A DNA stretch of 64,000 bases from NCBI GenBank assembly GCA_030867185.1, contig CM061497.1, forward strand, positions 23,996,501 to 24,060,500, in the 5' to 3' direction. The notes beneath the pieces were generated by a model that saw only the letters and a list, made by a program, of their open reading frames with translations, was not told where the DNA came from and did no database searches. The position numbers and the translations under genes were made by a program. Each line of letters starts with the position of its first letter. Within the stretch, counting starts at the first letter, position 1. Shown here one piece after another: positions 1 to 11,305 of this stretch. The DNA comes from Tagetes erecta (taxonomy: Eukaryota > Streptophyta > Magnoliopsida > Asterales > Asteraceae).

Positions 1-556
1 TGTTCACCACCGTTCCGCTTGCGGGGGGATGTCAACAATACTTAATCCTAGTTAACTTGTATTATTCCATTATTGTAATTATTCATTTCTCATGTATGCT
101 GTATGTAAATTATATGGTTATATATACATAGCTTTCCTTTGTTTAAAGGCAAGCAATTATCACAACCTTTCACTACCAAACGATCAACAGAAGATGCTAG
201 GGTCATGGAACAATACCGAATTCCAACCCAGAGTAACGAGCATAAGTATAAGAATGATGAAAAAGAGGAATATTGGCGAAAGTTCTTTGGGTGATAACCA
301 AACAAAGAATTATGAATTATGTTGTATTTTGTTCGAACTATGAATTATGTTGTATTTTGTTCGAGCTATGAATTATGTTGTATTTGAATTATGTTGTACT
401 ATGAACTACGTTGTATTCCGAACTATGTTATATTTTGAACTATGACATACTTTGAATTATGAATTATGTTTCATTATTTAAATCAAGAACCCTTGTACTC
501 ATTTAAAACCTTAATTGAAGAATGATGATTAATAAAATAAATCTTCATATTATAGC
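1..556 (+). other. Leader region upstream of gypsy gag
   Basis: AT-rich noncoding DNA directly before the gag start of the Ty3/gypsy element. The window opens inside the element or its 5' LTR, so no LTR boundary or primer-binding site can be placed with confidence. Apart from a short tandem repeat near 306-471 I see no gene here. Confidence 0.4.
306..471 (+). repeat. Degenerate minisatellite
   Basis: Repeated copies of a unit like GAACTATGAATTATGTTGTA, about 18-30 bases long, with deletions between copies. It lies in the noncoding leader just upstream of gag. Confidence 0.65.
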
Positions 557-1792
557 ATGGCTAAGGATAAGGGTAGCAAAGTTATTTCTGATGCTGGACC
601 ATCCACAAGAGCTAGAAACAAAGAACTGGTTGATCCCAATCAAAGCAAGGAACCCTCCCTTAAGGTATGTCAAGAAGAACCTCTAACCATTGAGAAAAAG
701 CAAGAAGCTGAACAACTTGCCAACTTTCAAGAAATGCTTACGGCAGGACTCAAGGCGGCCATGCCAGCAATCATTGCAGGAGTTACTAAAGCCATTCTGG
801 ATGGTGGTGAATCAGGAAGCAACAAGAGGAAAGACTCAAGGAAAGATAATACTGATTCTGATTTCCACCATTCCGAAGAGAGTGGCCACGGAAGCAGTAG
901 CCCGAGTTCTGGAGACAAGGATGAAATCAGCAAACCCAAGAAGGGAATAGATAGGGACCCAAGAGCCAAGGGTTGCAGCTATAGACAATACATGGCATGC
1001 AAACCCGAGCAATTCAGAGGTGACAAAACAACCACAGATGCATTGAGGTGGATTGAAGAAATTGAGACTACTCTCGAGGTGAGCGGGTGTAGTGATGAGG
1101 ATCGAGTTTTATTTGCAACCCAGTCGTTTAAAGGGTTGACACATTCATGGTGGAAGATGTGAAGGCTTTAATGAACCCGAGGAAGGCATCTGCAATGGAT
1201 TGGAAGAATTTCCGCCAGATATTCCTGGAAAAATTCGTACCACACCATGAGATCAAACAATTGGAAGATGAATACCTCCATTTGGAGCTGAAGGGGACAG
1301 ATCACAAGAAGTACACATAACACTTCTTAGAGCTGGATGGATTATTACCTGAATTCACTGGGTCTGATTCCAAGAAGGTGGGACGCTATATTTGGGGAGT
1401 CATTCCCGAGATTCGAGGAGACTTGCGGACCTCTAAGCCACCGACACTACAAGCAGCCGTGGATTTAGCTGCTGAACTTGCTGAAGATATTATTCGGGCT
1501 AGGGGTAGCCGAATAAATGTAAGGGCAGTGAAGGAGGAAACAAAAGGAGTTATGATAATCGTAAGTTCGGAAATCCAATGCAGGGAAGCGCATGGAAGGA
1601 TCTGGTCCCAACAAATTCAGAAAGAACAACTTGGGGGAGAAATCTGCTACAACTGAATGTGGGAAGTGCGGGAAATCAGGGCATGTGGCCGCAAATTGCT
1701 TAGCTGGTTCTAACAAATGCTATGGTTGTGGGCAAGAAGGTCACATTAGGGCGAATTGCCCTAAGAAGATAAAAGGAGGAAATGAAAGGTGA
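557..1792 (+). pseudogene. Ty3/gypsy gag (broken)
   Basis: Gag of a Ty3/gypsy retrotransposon, which would form the virus-like particle. An ATG at 557 opens a charged N-terminal region followed by the retrotransposon gag domain (YMACKPEQFRG, then LTHSWWKM). A TGA at 1160-1162 breaks the frame, and conserved gag sequence continues in other frames (DWKNFRQIFLEKFVP near 1200-1245; PPTLQAAVDLAAELAEDII near 1438-1495). Two canonical CCHC zinc knuckles follow: CGKCGKSGHVAANC at 1658-1699 and CYGCGQEGHIRANC at 1718-1759. Several stops and frame changes make it non-functional. The protease follows directly. The chromodomain at 14841-15150 probably belongs to the same element. Confidence 0.85.
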
Positions 1793-1828
1793 AAGACGGC
1801 GGGCAAGGGGAATGCGCAGGTTTTCCAA

Positions 1829-2194
1829 ATGACTGCAGAAGAAGCCCGCAACCATAATGATGTGCTCACAGGTATGATTCCAGTTAATCATACCCACGCT
1901 TGCATACTGTTCGACTCAGGTGCAAACATGAGTTTTGTTTCTAATACATTTTTGCCTTGTTTGAACGGCTTAATAGCTAAGCTAAACGTACTATATGTTG
2001 TTGTGATAGCTAACGGCCTAGAAGTAAAAGTCGAAAATGCCCTTAGAGATTGTTACCTTAAGATCAATGAACAACACATTCTTTTAGAACTCCTCCCTAT
2101 GAAATTAGGCGGATTCGATATAGTTCTAGGAATGGATTGGTTGGCTAGACATAAGACGCAAATTGATTGTGAGCGGAAGGTGCTAAAAATCTAA
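1829..2194 (+). pseudogene. Ty3/gypsy aspartic protease
   Basis: Retroviral-type aspartic protease, normally cutting the gag-pol polyprotein. The active-site motif ILFDSGANMSFVS is present near 1906-1944 and the second conserved block FDIVLGMDWLARHKTQIDC near 2114-2172. The frame stays open across the domain but is separated from gag and from the reverse transcriptase by stops (TAA at 2192-2194). Confidence 0.85.
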
Positions 2195-2205
2195 TTACCC
2201 GACGG

Positions 2206-3066
2206 TCAACAAGCAGAAATCAAGTGGGGCACGCCACGTAAACCTTCCAGACTTTTGACGATCGTAAAGGCAAGCAAATATCTGCGACAAAGATGCGAGG
2301 GATTCTGGCTGTACCTTATGACTGATAAGGGAGAAAAGAAGGAGATTGTAGAAGTCCCAATAGTCGCAGAATACCCAGATGTATTTCCCAAAGAATTGCC
2401 TGGATTACCTCTAGACCGATAAGTCGAATTTCATATCGATTTAGTGCCCGGCACCGCACCAATCGCAAAATCACCTTATCGACTAGCGCCATTGGAAATG
2501 AAGGAATTAATGGCACAACTTCAAGAACTGTTGGAAAAGGGATTCATCAAACCAAGCTCATCACCCTGGGAGCCCCATATTGTTTGTGAAGAAAAAGGAC
2601 GGGTCATTGAGGATGTGTATCGATTACCGAGATCTTAATAAGGTGACGATTAAGAATCAATATCCATTAGCCAGAATCAATGACTTGTTCGATCAATTCC
2701 AAGGATCAAGCTATTTATCAAAAATAGACTTAAGATCTGGATACCACCAAGTGAAGGTTCGGAGGGAAGACGTGCAAAAACGACATTTCGAACTAAATAC
2801 GGCCATTACGAATTCTTAGTAATGGTTTCGGGCTAACTATGCGCCAGCAGTGTTCATGGACTTAATGAACCGTGTATGCAAGCCATACCTAGATAGATTT
2901 GTAACTGTGTTCATTGATGATATCCTAATTTACTCTCGTACCAAGGAAGAGCACGCCGAGCACCTACGAAATGTACTCGAGCTCCTTAGAGGAGAAGAAC
3001 TTTATGCCAAATTTTCTAAGTGCGCGTTTTGGTTACGAGAAGTTCAATTCTTAGGGCATGGATGCG
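2206..3066 (+). pseudogene. Ty3/gypsy reverse transcriptase, 5' half
   Basis: Reverse transcriptase of the same element. Recognisable blocks are the FPKELPGLP linker (near 2388), the PYRLAP block (near 2475), VKKKDGSLRMCIDYRDLNKVT (about 2583-2650), LSKIDLRSGYHQVKV (about 2716-2760), and the catalytic box FIDDILIYSRTKEEH (about 2908-2952) with both Asp residues. At least two frame changes and stops disrupt it. It ends abruptly after FLGH near 3060, where an unrelated insertion begins; RNase H and the integrase core are missing from the window. Confidence 0.85.
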
Positions 3067-4742
3067 TGCAATATATATAAACACCTAAAAACACCTAGTT
3101 TTAAATTTATAAATCCTAGACAAACTACTAAATCACACACAACCGGCAGTGGACCGGTCGGATGTAATATAGTGAAACGTAAGTCCGGGTGTCGACCCAC
3201 AGACCCTATATACTACGTTAATTAAACTAATTAAGACTCGACTAACAAGACACGACTTTAAATAAAAAGATTGTTTGAAAGGGGGGTTTACTGCTAAAAA
3301 TTGAAACTTACTAAAAATAGTAACTTACTAAAAATAGAAATTGACGAATTAAAAGACTGATGTAAAACAGAGAAATGAAGACAAACCACCTAGGCTAGAA
3401 TTATCGTCAACTTCAGTTATCAATAATGTTTGGATTAGTGTTTATGGAACCGGGATCTAAAAATATTCACTTAAAGGTGACGCTAAGTAGGACCCTCGAC
3501 CATTTTCGAGAAGAAACGTAAAGTATCACTATTAAGTTATTACCACACCGGTTACGGGATTAAGTTTCCTCACAGTTACCTAATCTGATTATGCTTGATT
3601 GACCTGAATTAGAAACCTATCTCACGATACGGACTCTATGCCATTTCAACCTAACCAATTAATTTAAGAAGTAACTCATGATAAAATAAACTAAGCCGGA
3701 CTTCTCACAAAGACCTAAACCTAGCCAATTAATCAACTTTACTAATTAACAACTTATCACCTCATGGATTTCTAAGTTGGCTACACATTTATTACCAATT
3801 TAACTAATAATATTAATCCTATTGTTTTATTGCAAATCAACCATAAAAGTCACAACATAACGCAATGACTATAACGAATCCTATTCCGTGAAATAGACGA
3901 TCACCAAGAACACGTGGGCTAATAATATTAATCAAACCAACAAAAACATGTAATACACATCAATTAATAATAATATCGAAACTTTAATCATGCATACTAA
4001 ACCATAAACAAAACTTAACCAAACATGAAATCCAACCAAGTTAACAAATCATCATCACGCCTAGGTAGTTCTAAACGATTAGCCTACCATTATCAAAGCA
4101 ATAAAAGCAAGTTTGTCGAGCAATCTAGGACCCGAGCAATCTAGGAAGTAATCTAGGAAGAAAAACGAAAGAACAATAGAACCCGAGCAATCTAGGAAGT
4201 AATCCTTGATCCCACGAGCATCCGATGCCTTGATTTCGCCTTCTTGCACTCAGAACCACCTCCGATCTGCTGTTTGTCGCCTCTTATCCGTCCCCAAAGA
4301 TGTCTAGGAGGCTAGGGTTTCACAAGGTAAGAATATATAGTGCACAGGGGTGAAAAACGCGAAAACTTTCTGTTAAAAACACGTCGCCGCCTCGCGCGGC
4401 TACTGAACAAATCATCACCGCATGGATGACATCACCACGTGCCCACCAAACATACACGCCGCGTAGCGTGGTGTTGAACCATCATGTGGCCACGTGACGT
4501 GGCCATCTTCCTTGGTTGCGTCGCGCGGTCCGTTTTCGTTTTCGCGCCACAGTTTGCTCGTAGCTCCGTTTCGCGTCCCGTTTTCGCCTACGGACTCTAT
4601 TTCTCGCAAGCATTCCATTTCTTTATCAACATGGGACCTACGAAACATAAAAACATCAGTTTCATGTAAAACGAGATAAAAACCGGTTCGAAACAACACG
4701 AAACGTAATAAAACTTAACACGGGGTTTATGTATATTTATCA
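3067..4742 (-). mobile_element. Unclassified LTR-like insertion splitting gypsy pol
   Basis: The gypsy reading frame stops at about 3066 and unrelated noncoding DNA follows to about 4742. Read on the minus strand the segment begins TGATAAATATACATAAACCC and ends TTTATATATATTGCA, so it has TG...CA ends like an LTR. The two ends also resemble each other as inverted repeats (TATATAAACACC versus TATACATAAACCCC on opposite strands). No matching 5-bp target duplication was found, so a solo LTR with a deleted flank and another element type both remain possible. No coding domain recognised. Confidence 0.35.
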
Positions 4743-5126
4743 CATTATGAAACATCCCTACACTTTACCTTTTTCGTCCCTGAAAAAGCATGCACATAGA
4801 ATCACAACTAATTTAGACTTCAACTTCATTGCTGATTCACAAACAAGAACCGAATTCAGATAAGCATTGGTGCGTTTAATTAAACACCCTAACACCAGCC
4901 AGTTAAGTCTCTCTTATGTTTAATTTAATTCAATTAAATCATTTATCTACAAGGTCTACACCCTATGGACATTTATTTGCGGAAGCTACACCGAATTCAG
5001 AACCGAATTAACTGTTGTTCGTACATTGAGAAGATGTTGATGTTTACTGAAGTCGATCCTTTAGTCATTCAATTTCCTGTTATGTTCTTCATTATCATCT
5101 GTATTCTGGCTTGTTTTGATCTTTTG

Positions 5127-5410
5127 GATTGACTAATTCTTCAAAGCTGAACAAAGCTGCTATCTGCAGATCATTGTTGAAGATACCTGTTAGTCGCAGA
5201 TCTTGTCAGAGTTAGAGTTTAGTTGAAGATAGCTTGGATAGAGATCGATGAAATTGAATTGAGTTCAATCCTGTGAAAAAGATTATTTTGAATCTGTTCG
5301 CAGATCGTTACTGTTGCAAGCAGATTGATCCTGTAGACCGCAAATCGTTACTGTAGCCCGCAGATCGAAAACTGTTGTCCGCAGATCAGAAAAATCATCC
5401 GCAGATCATT
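5127..5410 (+). repeat. Dispersed GTCCGCAGATC motif in copia-1 leader
   Basis: About nine copies of CGCAGATC-like words, most extended to GTCCGCAGATC or CCCGCAGATC, irregularly spaced before gag. The same word recurs in the 3' spacer (12580-13390) and, in both orientations, in the LTR (14538-14612). No gene here. Confidence 0.75.
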
Positions 5411-5426
5411 TTTCAACTTTTCAAAA

Positions 5427-8400
5427 ATGGAAAACAACAACAATTACAACAAGACTGCAAGTTCAGATTATGCTTCTAACGTGCCTTTGTTGAAAACAAG
5501 AGCAGATTTTAAGGGATGGGAAATCAGATTCAGAAACCACCTGAATACTGTTGACCATAATCTGTGGAGATCTATTGCAAATGGTCCTCATATTCCTTAG
5601 CTGGTCTTGAATCCTGAAAAGTACAAGGACGATGCTTACAAAAATGGAATGAAGGCTATTCCTATGGAGGAATTGGAAGGTGACGAATTTAAAGAAGACT
5701 TGAGGAAGTGTGCTATTGACCTTAAGGCTTATTCTTTCTTGACAATGGCAGTCCCATTGGCCTTCCTAACAAGAACAAAGAAATATGTCACTGCAAACTC
5801 ACTGTACAAAATGCTGCAGAAAATGTGTGAGGGAGGTACAAAAATTCAGAGCATGAAGAAGCAGAAACTTAAAAGGCAACTTGAAATGTTCTCAGCTTTA
5901 CCTGGCGAATCAATCAACTCTCACTTAAATAGGTTTGTGCAGCTTGTAACAGAAATGGAAGCAATGGAAATTCCTGCTAATACAGAAGATATCAACTTGA
6001 GACTGTTGCATTCTTTACCTGAAAGCTGGAAGCACACAGTTACCACTCTTAAACAAACTTTGTCTTTGGATGTTGAAGATTTGGACTTCATGGTTACGAA
6101 GATTGAATCTTTAGCTATGGATGAACAATCCAGGAATTTGATGACAAAGAAAGAGATGGAACACTATGTTTTTAAAGTGGAGAACCCAGGGCAACAAGCA
6201 TTTATATCAGCTGATGTGAATTATGTTGATGAACACTTTCAAGGAGACTGTTTCTTTGCAAATGCTGCTGAGACTTGTAACTTGAATGATTTTTGTGAAG
6301 AAAGTGCTGAAGTTGCCAATTGAAAAGTCAAGACAGTTAATGTTGACAAAGCTTAAGATGTGGTAAATATTGTGTTAAAGACTGAGGAGCATAAAGCTGC
6401 CTATGCTGCATTCTCTGCAAGTTTCCAAGCATATCTTGGAAGTCAACTAACTCCCATGGAATTAATGGTGCAATATCTCAATGACATGCATCCAGATGAT
6501 GTTGAAGAGATGGATATTCAGTGGAACATGGTAATGTTAGCTTACAGGTCACATAAGCAGATGAAATCAAATATAAACTTTAGCAAGCCTAGTTTAAACA
6601 AGAAGATGGGCTTTGACAAAACAAAGGTTAGGTGTTTTAAATGTAATCTTTATGGGCACTTCTCAAGAGAGTGCAACAATCCAGCTGCTAAGATTGCACA
6701 AAACACTTTGAATCCTAATCAAGCATCTTCTTCAAATGGCAAATCTGATGAAACAAAAGCCATGTGTGTTACATATGATGGAGAGATAGATTGGAGTGCT
6801 TATGGAGCAGAGATTGAAAAGGAGTTTGGTTTGATGGCTCTGAATTCTGATAATGACAAAGGCAAAGAACCTGAAACTTATGATGCAAATTCAAGCACAT
6901 TTGATGCAAGCAAATATCTCCCAATGCCTGAAGATGTCAAGGAGAAGGTTTGCACAAAAGCATGCTTGCATGAGGTAACTCACTATAGATCTCATTCTTT
7001 TGCTACTTATGAGAAATTGCAGGCTGAGTTGAAAAGTCACAAAAGAACTAAAGAACAACAAAAAGAGTTTGAAAATAAAATTAAATCACTGACAGATGAC
7101 TTAAAAGAATCTAAAATTCAAGAACAAATCTTAAAAACTTCATTAAAATATCTTGAATATTCTTATGTTCAAAGTCGACTGGAAGCATCCACCTTTAAAA
7201 TGAAATATGAACAACTAATGTCAACAAACGAACAAATGGAAAGGTGGATAGCTAGTCAAAAAGAGGGAAAGAATTGCAATGGGCTGAGTTTTTCACATGT
7301 GGCATATCAAACAACACCTCCTCCAGTGAACTATGAAAAGATGCCAACTGTTATGACAAACACTTTACCATCTGATTTCAATCCTCATGACTATTCCAGT
7401 GAAGCTCAAGCAAAGTTAAAAGTGAATCAAAACTCAGAATTGTCTGATGATTCTGAAAGTTCAAAGTTGAACAAAGAGTTTTACATTGAACATGATCAAC
7501 AAAAGATAAAAGAAGGTCACCCTGTGAAAATAACTTCATATGAACCTAAACCAAAACAGGTGTATCTTAAAACAAAGAACTTCAATGGCTTTGTAAAATC
7601 TAAAAATTCACCAAATGAACAATCAAACTTTGTTGAAGAAGTCAAAGAAAAATCTGAATTAAGAAACAAAGGTGAAATCAAAATGATTTACAATGACCAC
7701 AAAGGTGAAGTGAGTGAGGGGTTTGGGTTTGACAATCCTCATTTCAAAAGATATCAAAACCAACAAAAATCAATGAAATATGAAAATAAGTTCAAATCAA
7801 ATTCTGATCTGAAAACAGGTCAAGATCCTGAAACTTCCGCTGCTAAACTTGAACTTAAAAGGAAAACCAAGAAGAAACAAAAGAAGAAAAATAAGTCAAA
7901 CTTTAATTCTTCAGTTGTTTCTGATGGAAACAATGTTGATTCTGCTGGTAAAGGTTCTGAAAGTGTAAACAACAATGTCAAACAAGTTTGCAAACCTAAA
8001 CCAAATCCAAACTCTCAAAGGTCAAAGTTATCACAAAGTGCTAAATCTGAATTTTATGAAAAAATCAACAAGACTATGGTGTGATCTATGCAAAATGACA
8101 AATCATAACACCATTGATTGTTATTTTTCCAAACATTGCCATATTTGTGATATGACCAACCATTCTGTTGAAGATTGTTATTTTAACAAATGGTGTGAAA
8201 TTTGTGGGAGGGTGAATCATAATACAGATGAGTGTTATTACAAGGAAAGAACAAAGGTTCACAAAAAGGAGCAATCAAAGAAATCAACATCATTTGATAA
8301 TGATGAGGATTTTTATGATTCCTGGACTCCTAGAAACATGAGATTGAATGGTTCAAATCAATTGCCTAACAAACACTTTTCCAAATCTAACATGCAAATC

Positions 8401-8754
8401 ATTTCAAGGATTGCATCTCATCCTCATTCAAAGGATAGTGTTAAAAGGAATTTGATTAAACAGTTTCTCAATGAATCAGATAATTCAAAATCTGTTAAGT
8501 CTCATCATGTTTCTAATCAACTGAAGTCAACTTATGATTCTACTAAACCACTATCTAAACCTTTTGTTCATAAAAACAAATCAAATGAATTGCCAAGTGA
8601 TTTGAACGATAGGTTTGAGATTTTGATGAATCAATATGCTAAGTTGAAATCAGACATGTTGACTACTTTTGGTTTACAGAGTGCTAAGCAAACAGTTATT
8701 GATGAAAATGGCAGACCCAAAACCACAACGGTTTGGGTTGATTGTACTAACTGA
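5427..8754 (+). pseudogene. Copia-1 gag with four zinc knuckles (broken)
   Basis: Copia gag. An ATG at 5427 opens a UBN2/DUF4219-type N-terminus (DFKGWEIRFRNHL), with a TAG at 5598-5600. A long block typical of this gag type follows (LKRQLEMFSALPGESINSHL), then a TGA at 6321-6323, a TAA soon after, and a further 570-residue stretch. A CCHC knuckle CFKCNLYGHFSREC lies near 6633-6674, followed by a Lys/Glu-rich probable coiled-coil region. The frame shifts in a six-A run at 8059-8064. After it come three tandem CX2CX4HX4C knuckles at 8080-8121, 8137-8178 and 8194-8235, spaced exactly 57 bp apart. The frame closes at 8754. Confidence 0.8.
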
Positions 8755-8765
8755 TTTTCTTACAT

Positions 8766-9880
8766 GTGCAGGCACATCCACCAAGAGCTAAAAACAGTTT
8801 ATGGATTGTGGATAGTGGCTGCTCAAGGCACATGACTGGAAACCAGGAATTGTTAGATCAATATCAAACAAAGAAAGGCTCTTATGTAGATTTTGGTGAT
8901 GGAGGAGGATGGATAACAGATAAGGGAATAGAGAGACAGTTCAGTACAGCTAGAACTCCACAACAAAATGGAGTTGTAGAACGCAAGAACCGGACTTTAA
9001 TCGAAGCTACTCGAATAATGCTTGCTGATTCTAAACTACCAATCACCTTTTGGGCAGAAGCAGTATCAACAGCATGTTTTGTTCAAAACAGGAGTCTCAT
9101 TGTCAAACCACATAATAAGACACCTTATGAATTACTTTTCAAAAGAAAACCACAAATTGGTTTCTTAAGATCATTCGGTTGTCTGTGTCTGTATTGAATA
9201 CCTTGGATCGTTTAGCAAAATTTGATGAAAAAGCAAGTGGTGGATTCTTTGTCGGATATTCATCCCAATCCATTGCTTATCGAGTTTACTTGTCAAAACA
9301 CAACATTATTAAGGAATCAATGAATGTTGACTTTCATGAAAACTCGTTTCCAAAAGCTATAAATGGTCCAACTTGGTTATTCGATATAGATGCATTGACC
9401 ACATCATTGAATTCTAATTCCATTGATTTTTCTACAGGTTATGATTCAGGGGGAGATTCTGATGATGAAGTTATTCTTCCATTTCCCTCAAAGTATCCTG
9501 ATCTTGGAAATCTAGACATTCATGCAAACTTTGAAGAGTGTACTCCACCTACAGTAGATCCACTTGTTACAAGTGATGAATTGATTGCTGATGATGGATA
9601 CACCTACTTTCACAATTCACCGCATGAATCTGATCCCTCCATCCACACCACAACCGTTCAAGACTTCAATTATACCAATTTAGAAAATGAGGTGGCTGTT
9701 GATTCTGCTCCTGTCTCAAGGACTCTTAGAAGCCTCTCACAATCAAACATAATTGGAAGTCTGAATGAAAGAGTGATAAGAAGCTTTTACAAATGCCAAC
9801 ATTTGTCTCTATTCATGCTTCTTATCACAAACAGTGCCAAACAACATTTCAGAAGTTATCAAAGATTGAAGTTGGATTGA
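8766..9880 (+). pseudogene. Copia-1 protease/integrase remnant with internal deletion
   Basis: Starts with the copia protease active-site region WIVDSGCSRHMTG (near 8805-8845). Within about 45 residues it jumps to the end of the integrase core, FSTARTPQQNGVVERKNRT (near 8940-8998). The rest of the protease, the HHCC domain and the first two catalytic Asp residues of integrase are therefore deleted. The integrase C-terminal part follows, with a frame change near 9190 (FVGYSSQSIAYRVY). The remaining sequence up to 9880 is the variable linker before RT. Non-functional. Confidence 0.8.
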
Positions 9881-11305
9881 AGCAATACAAGAAGAGCTTC
9901 TGCAATTTCAAATCCAAAATGTTTGGACACTAGTTGATCTTCCGGAAGGACATTATGCCATAGGAACTCGATGGTTATACAGAAACAAATCAGATGAGCG
10001 TGGCATAGTCATTAGGAACAAAGCAAGGTTGATAGCTCAAGGATATACTCAGGAAGAGGGCATTGATTATGAAGAATTTTTTGCTCCCGTGGCACGCCTT
10101 GAAGCTATTCGATTGTTTCTTGCTTATTCTGCATATATGAATTTCACTGTCTATCAAATGGATGTGAAATGTGCATTCCTTTATGGTGTTATCAATGAAG
10201 AGGTGTATGTCCAACAACCTCCTGGCTTTAAAGATAAAGAATTTCCTCATCGGGTGATGAAGCTTGACAAAGCTCTCTTTGGCTTACATCAAGCGCCACG
10301 AAAGTGGTATGAGACTTTGTCATCTCATTTGATGAAGAATGGATTCAAAAGAGGAAGGATTGATCAAACACTCTTCTTGAAGAAAAAGAACAAAGATCTT
10401 CTTTTGGTTCAAATCTATGTGGATGACATCATATTTGGATCAACAAGTAAAGAACTGTGCAAAGAATTTGAGGCTATTATGCAGTCAAAGTTCCAGATGA
10501 GCTTGATGGGTGAAATGAACTTCTTCTTAGGATTGCAAGTCACTCAAGCTAAAGATGGAATCTTTATCAATCAAGAAAAGTACATCAAGAAGATCCTCAA
10601 GAAATTTTCATTCGAAGATGTTCAATCCATTAGAACACCACTTGATAAAGCTCACAAATTGGAGCCTGATGAGAGTGGCAAGTCTGTGGATCAAACATAT
10701 TACAGATCATTGATTGGATCACTGATGTATTTGACTGCTAGTAGACCTGACATTTTGTTTGCAGTTTGCTTGTGCGCAAGATATCAAGCTAACCCCAAGG
10801 AATCTCACCTACAAGCTGTCAATCACCCCAAGGAATTGCACGCGTATACTGACAGTGATTATGGTGGATGTAATCTTAACAGAAAATCTACTTCCGAGGT
10901 TGTCAGTTTTTGGGTCCGAGGTTAATCTCATGGCAGTGTAAGAAACATACCAATGTTTCAGTATCTACTGCAGAGGCTGAATACATCGCTGCTTCTGCAT
11001 GCTACTCACAAGTCCTTTGGTGTCAAAACCAACTACTGGACTATGGGTTTAGTCTCTTGAAAACCCCAATCTATATTGATAATACTACAACCATATTTAT
11101 AACAAGTAATCTAGTACAACACTCTAAAACCAAACATATAGAAATCAGATATCACTTTCTTCGTGATAATTCTGAAAAGGGGTTAATAGTGTTGGTACAA
11201 GTTAGTACAGAAAACCAATTGGCTGATCTTTTTACTAAAGCCTTTGATCAAGGCAGATTTGAACATTTGGTTCAAGCCCTTGGTATGATCAACTATGAAC
11301 CATGA
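9881..11305 (+). pseudogene. Copia-1 reverse transcriptase-RNase H
   Basis: RVT_2-type copia reverse transcriptase followed by RNase H. Visible blocks: WTLVDLPEGHYAIGTRWLYR (about 9931-9990), ARLIAQGYTQEEGIDYEEFF, the catalytic Asp in YQMDVKCAFLYG (about 10152-10187), VYVQQPPGF, and the YVDDIIFGST box (about 10418-10447). RNase H begins at AYTDSDYGGC and continues in another frame after a shift near 10915 (TAEAEYIAASACYSQVLWCQ, then ENQLADLFTKAFD). The domain end at 11305 is the normal end of copia pol. Confidence 0.88.

Noticed and set aside
3067..4742. A complete transposon with target duplication
   Set aside because: Ends look LTR-like, but the flanking 5-mers differ (ATGCG and CATTA), so boundaries and class stay uncertain.
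8059..8084. Programmed ribosomal frameshift in copia-1 gag
   Set aside because: A run of six A could slip, but the same frame already has three nonsense codons, so a random indel or consensus error is simpler.
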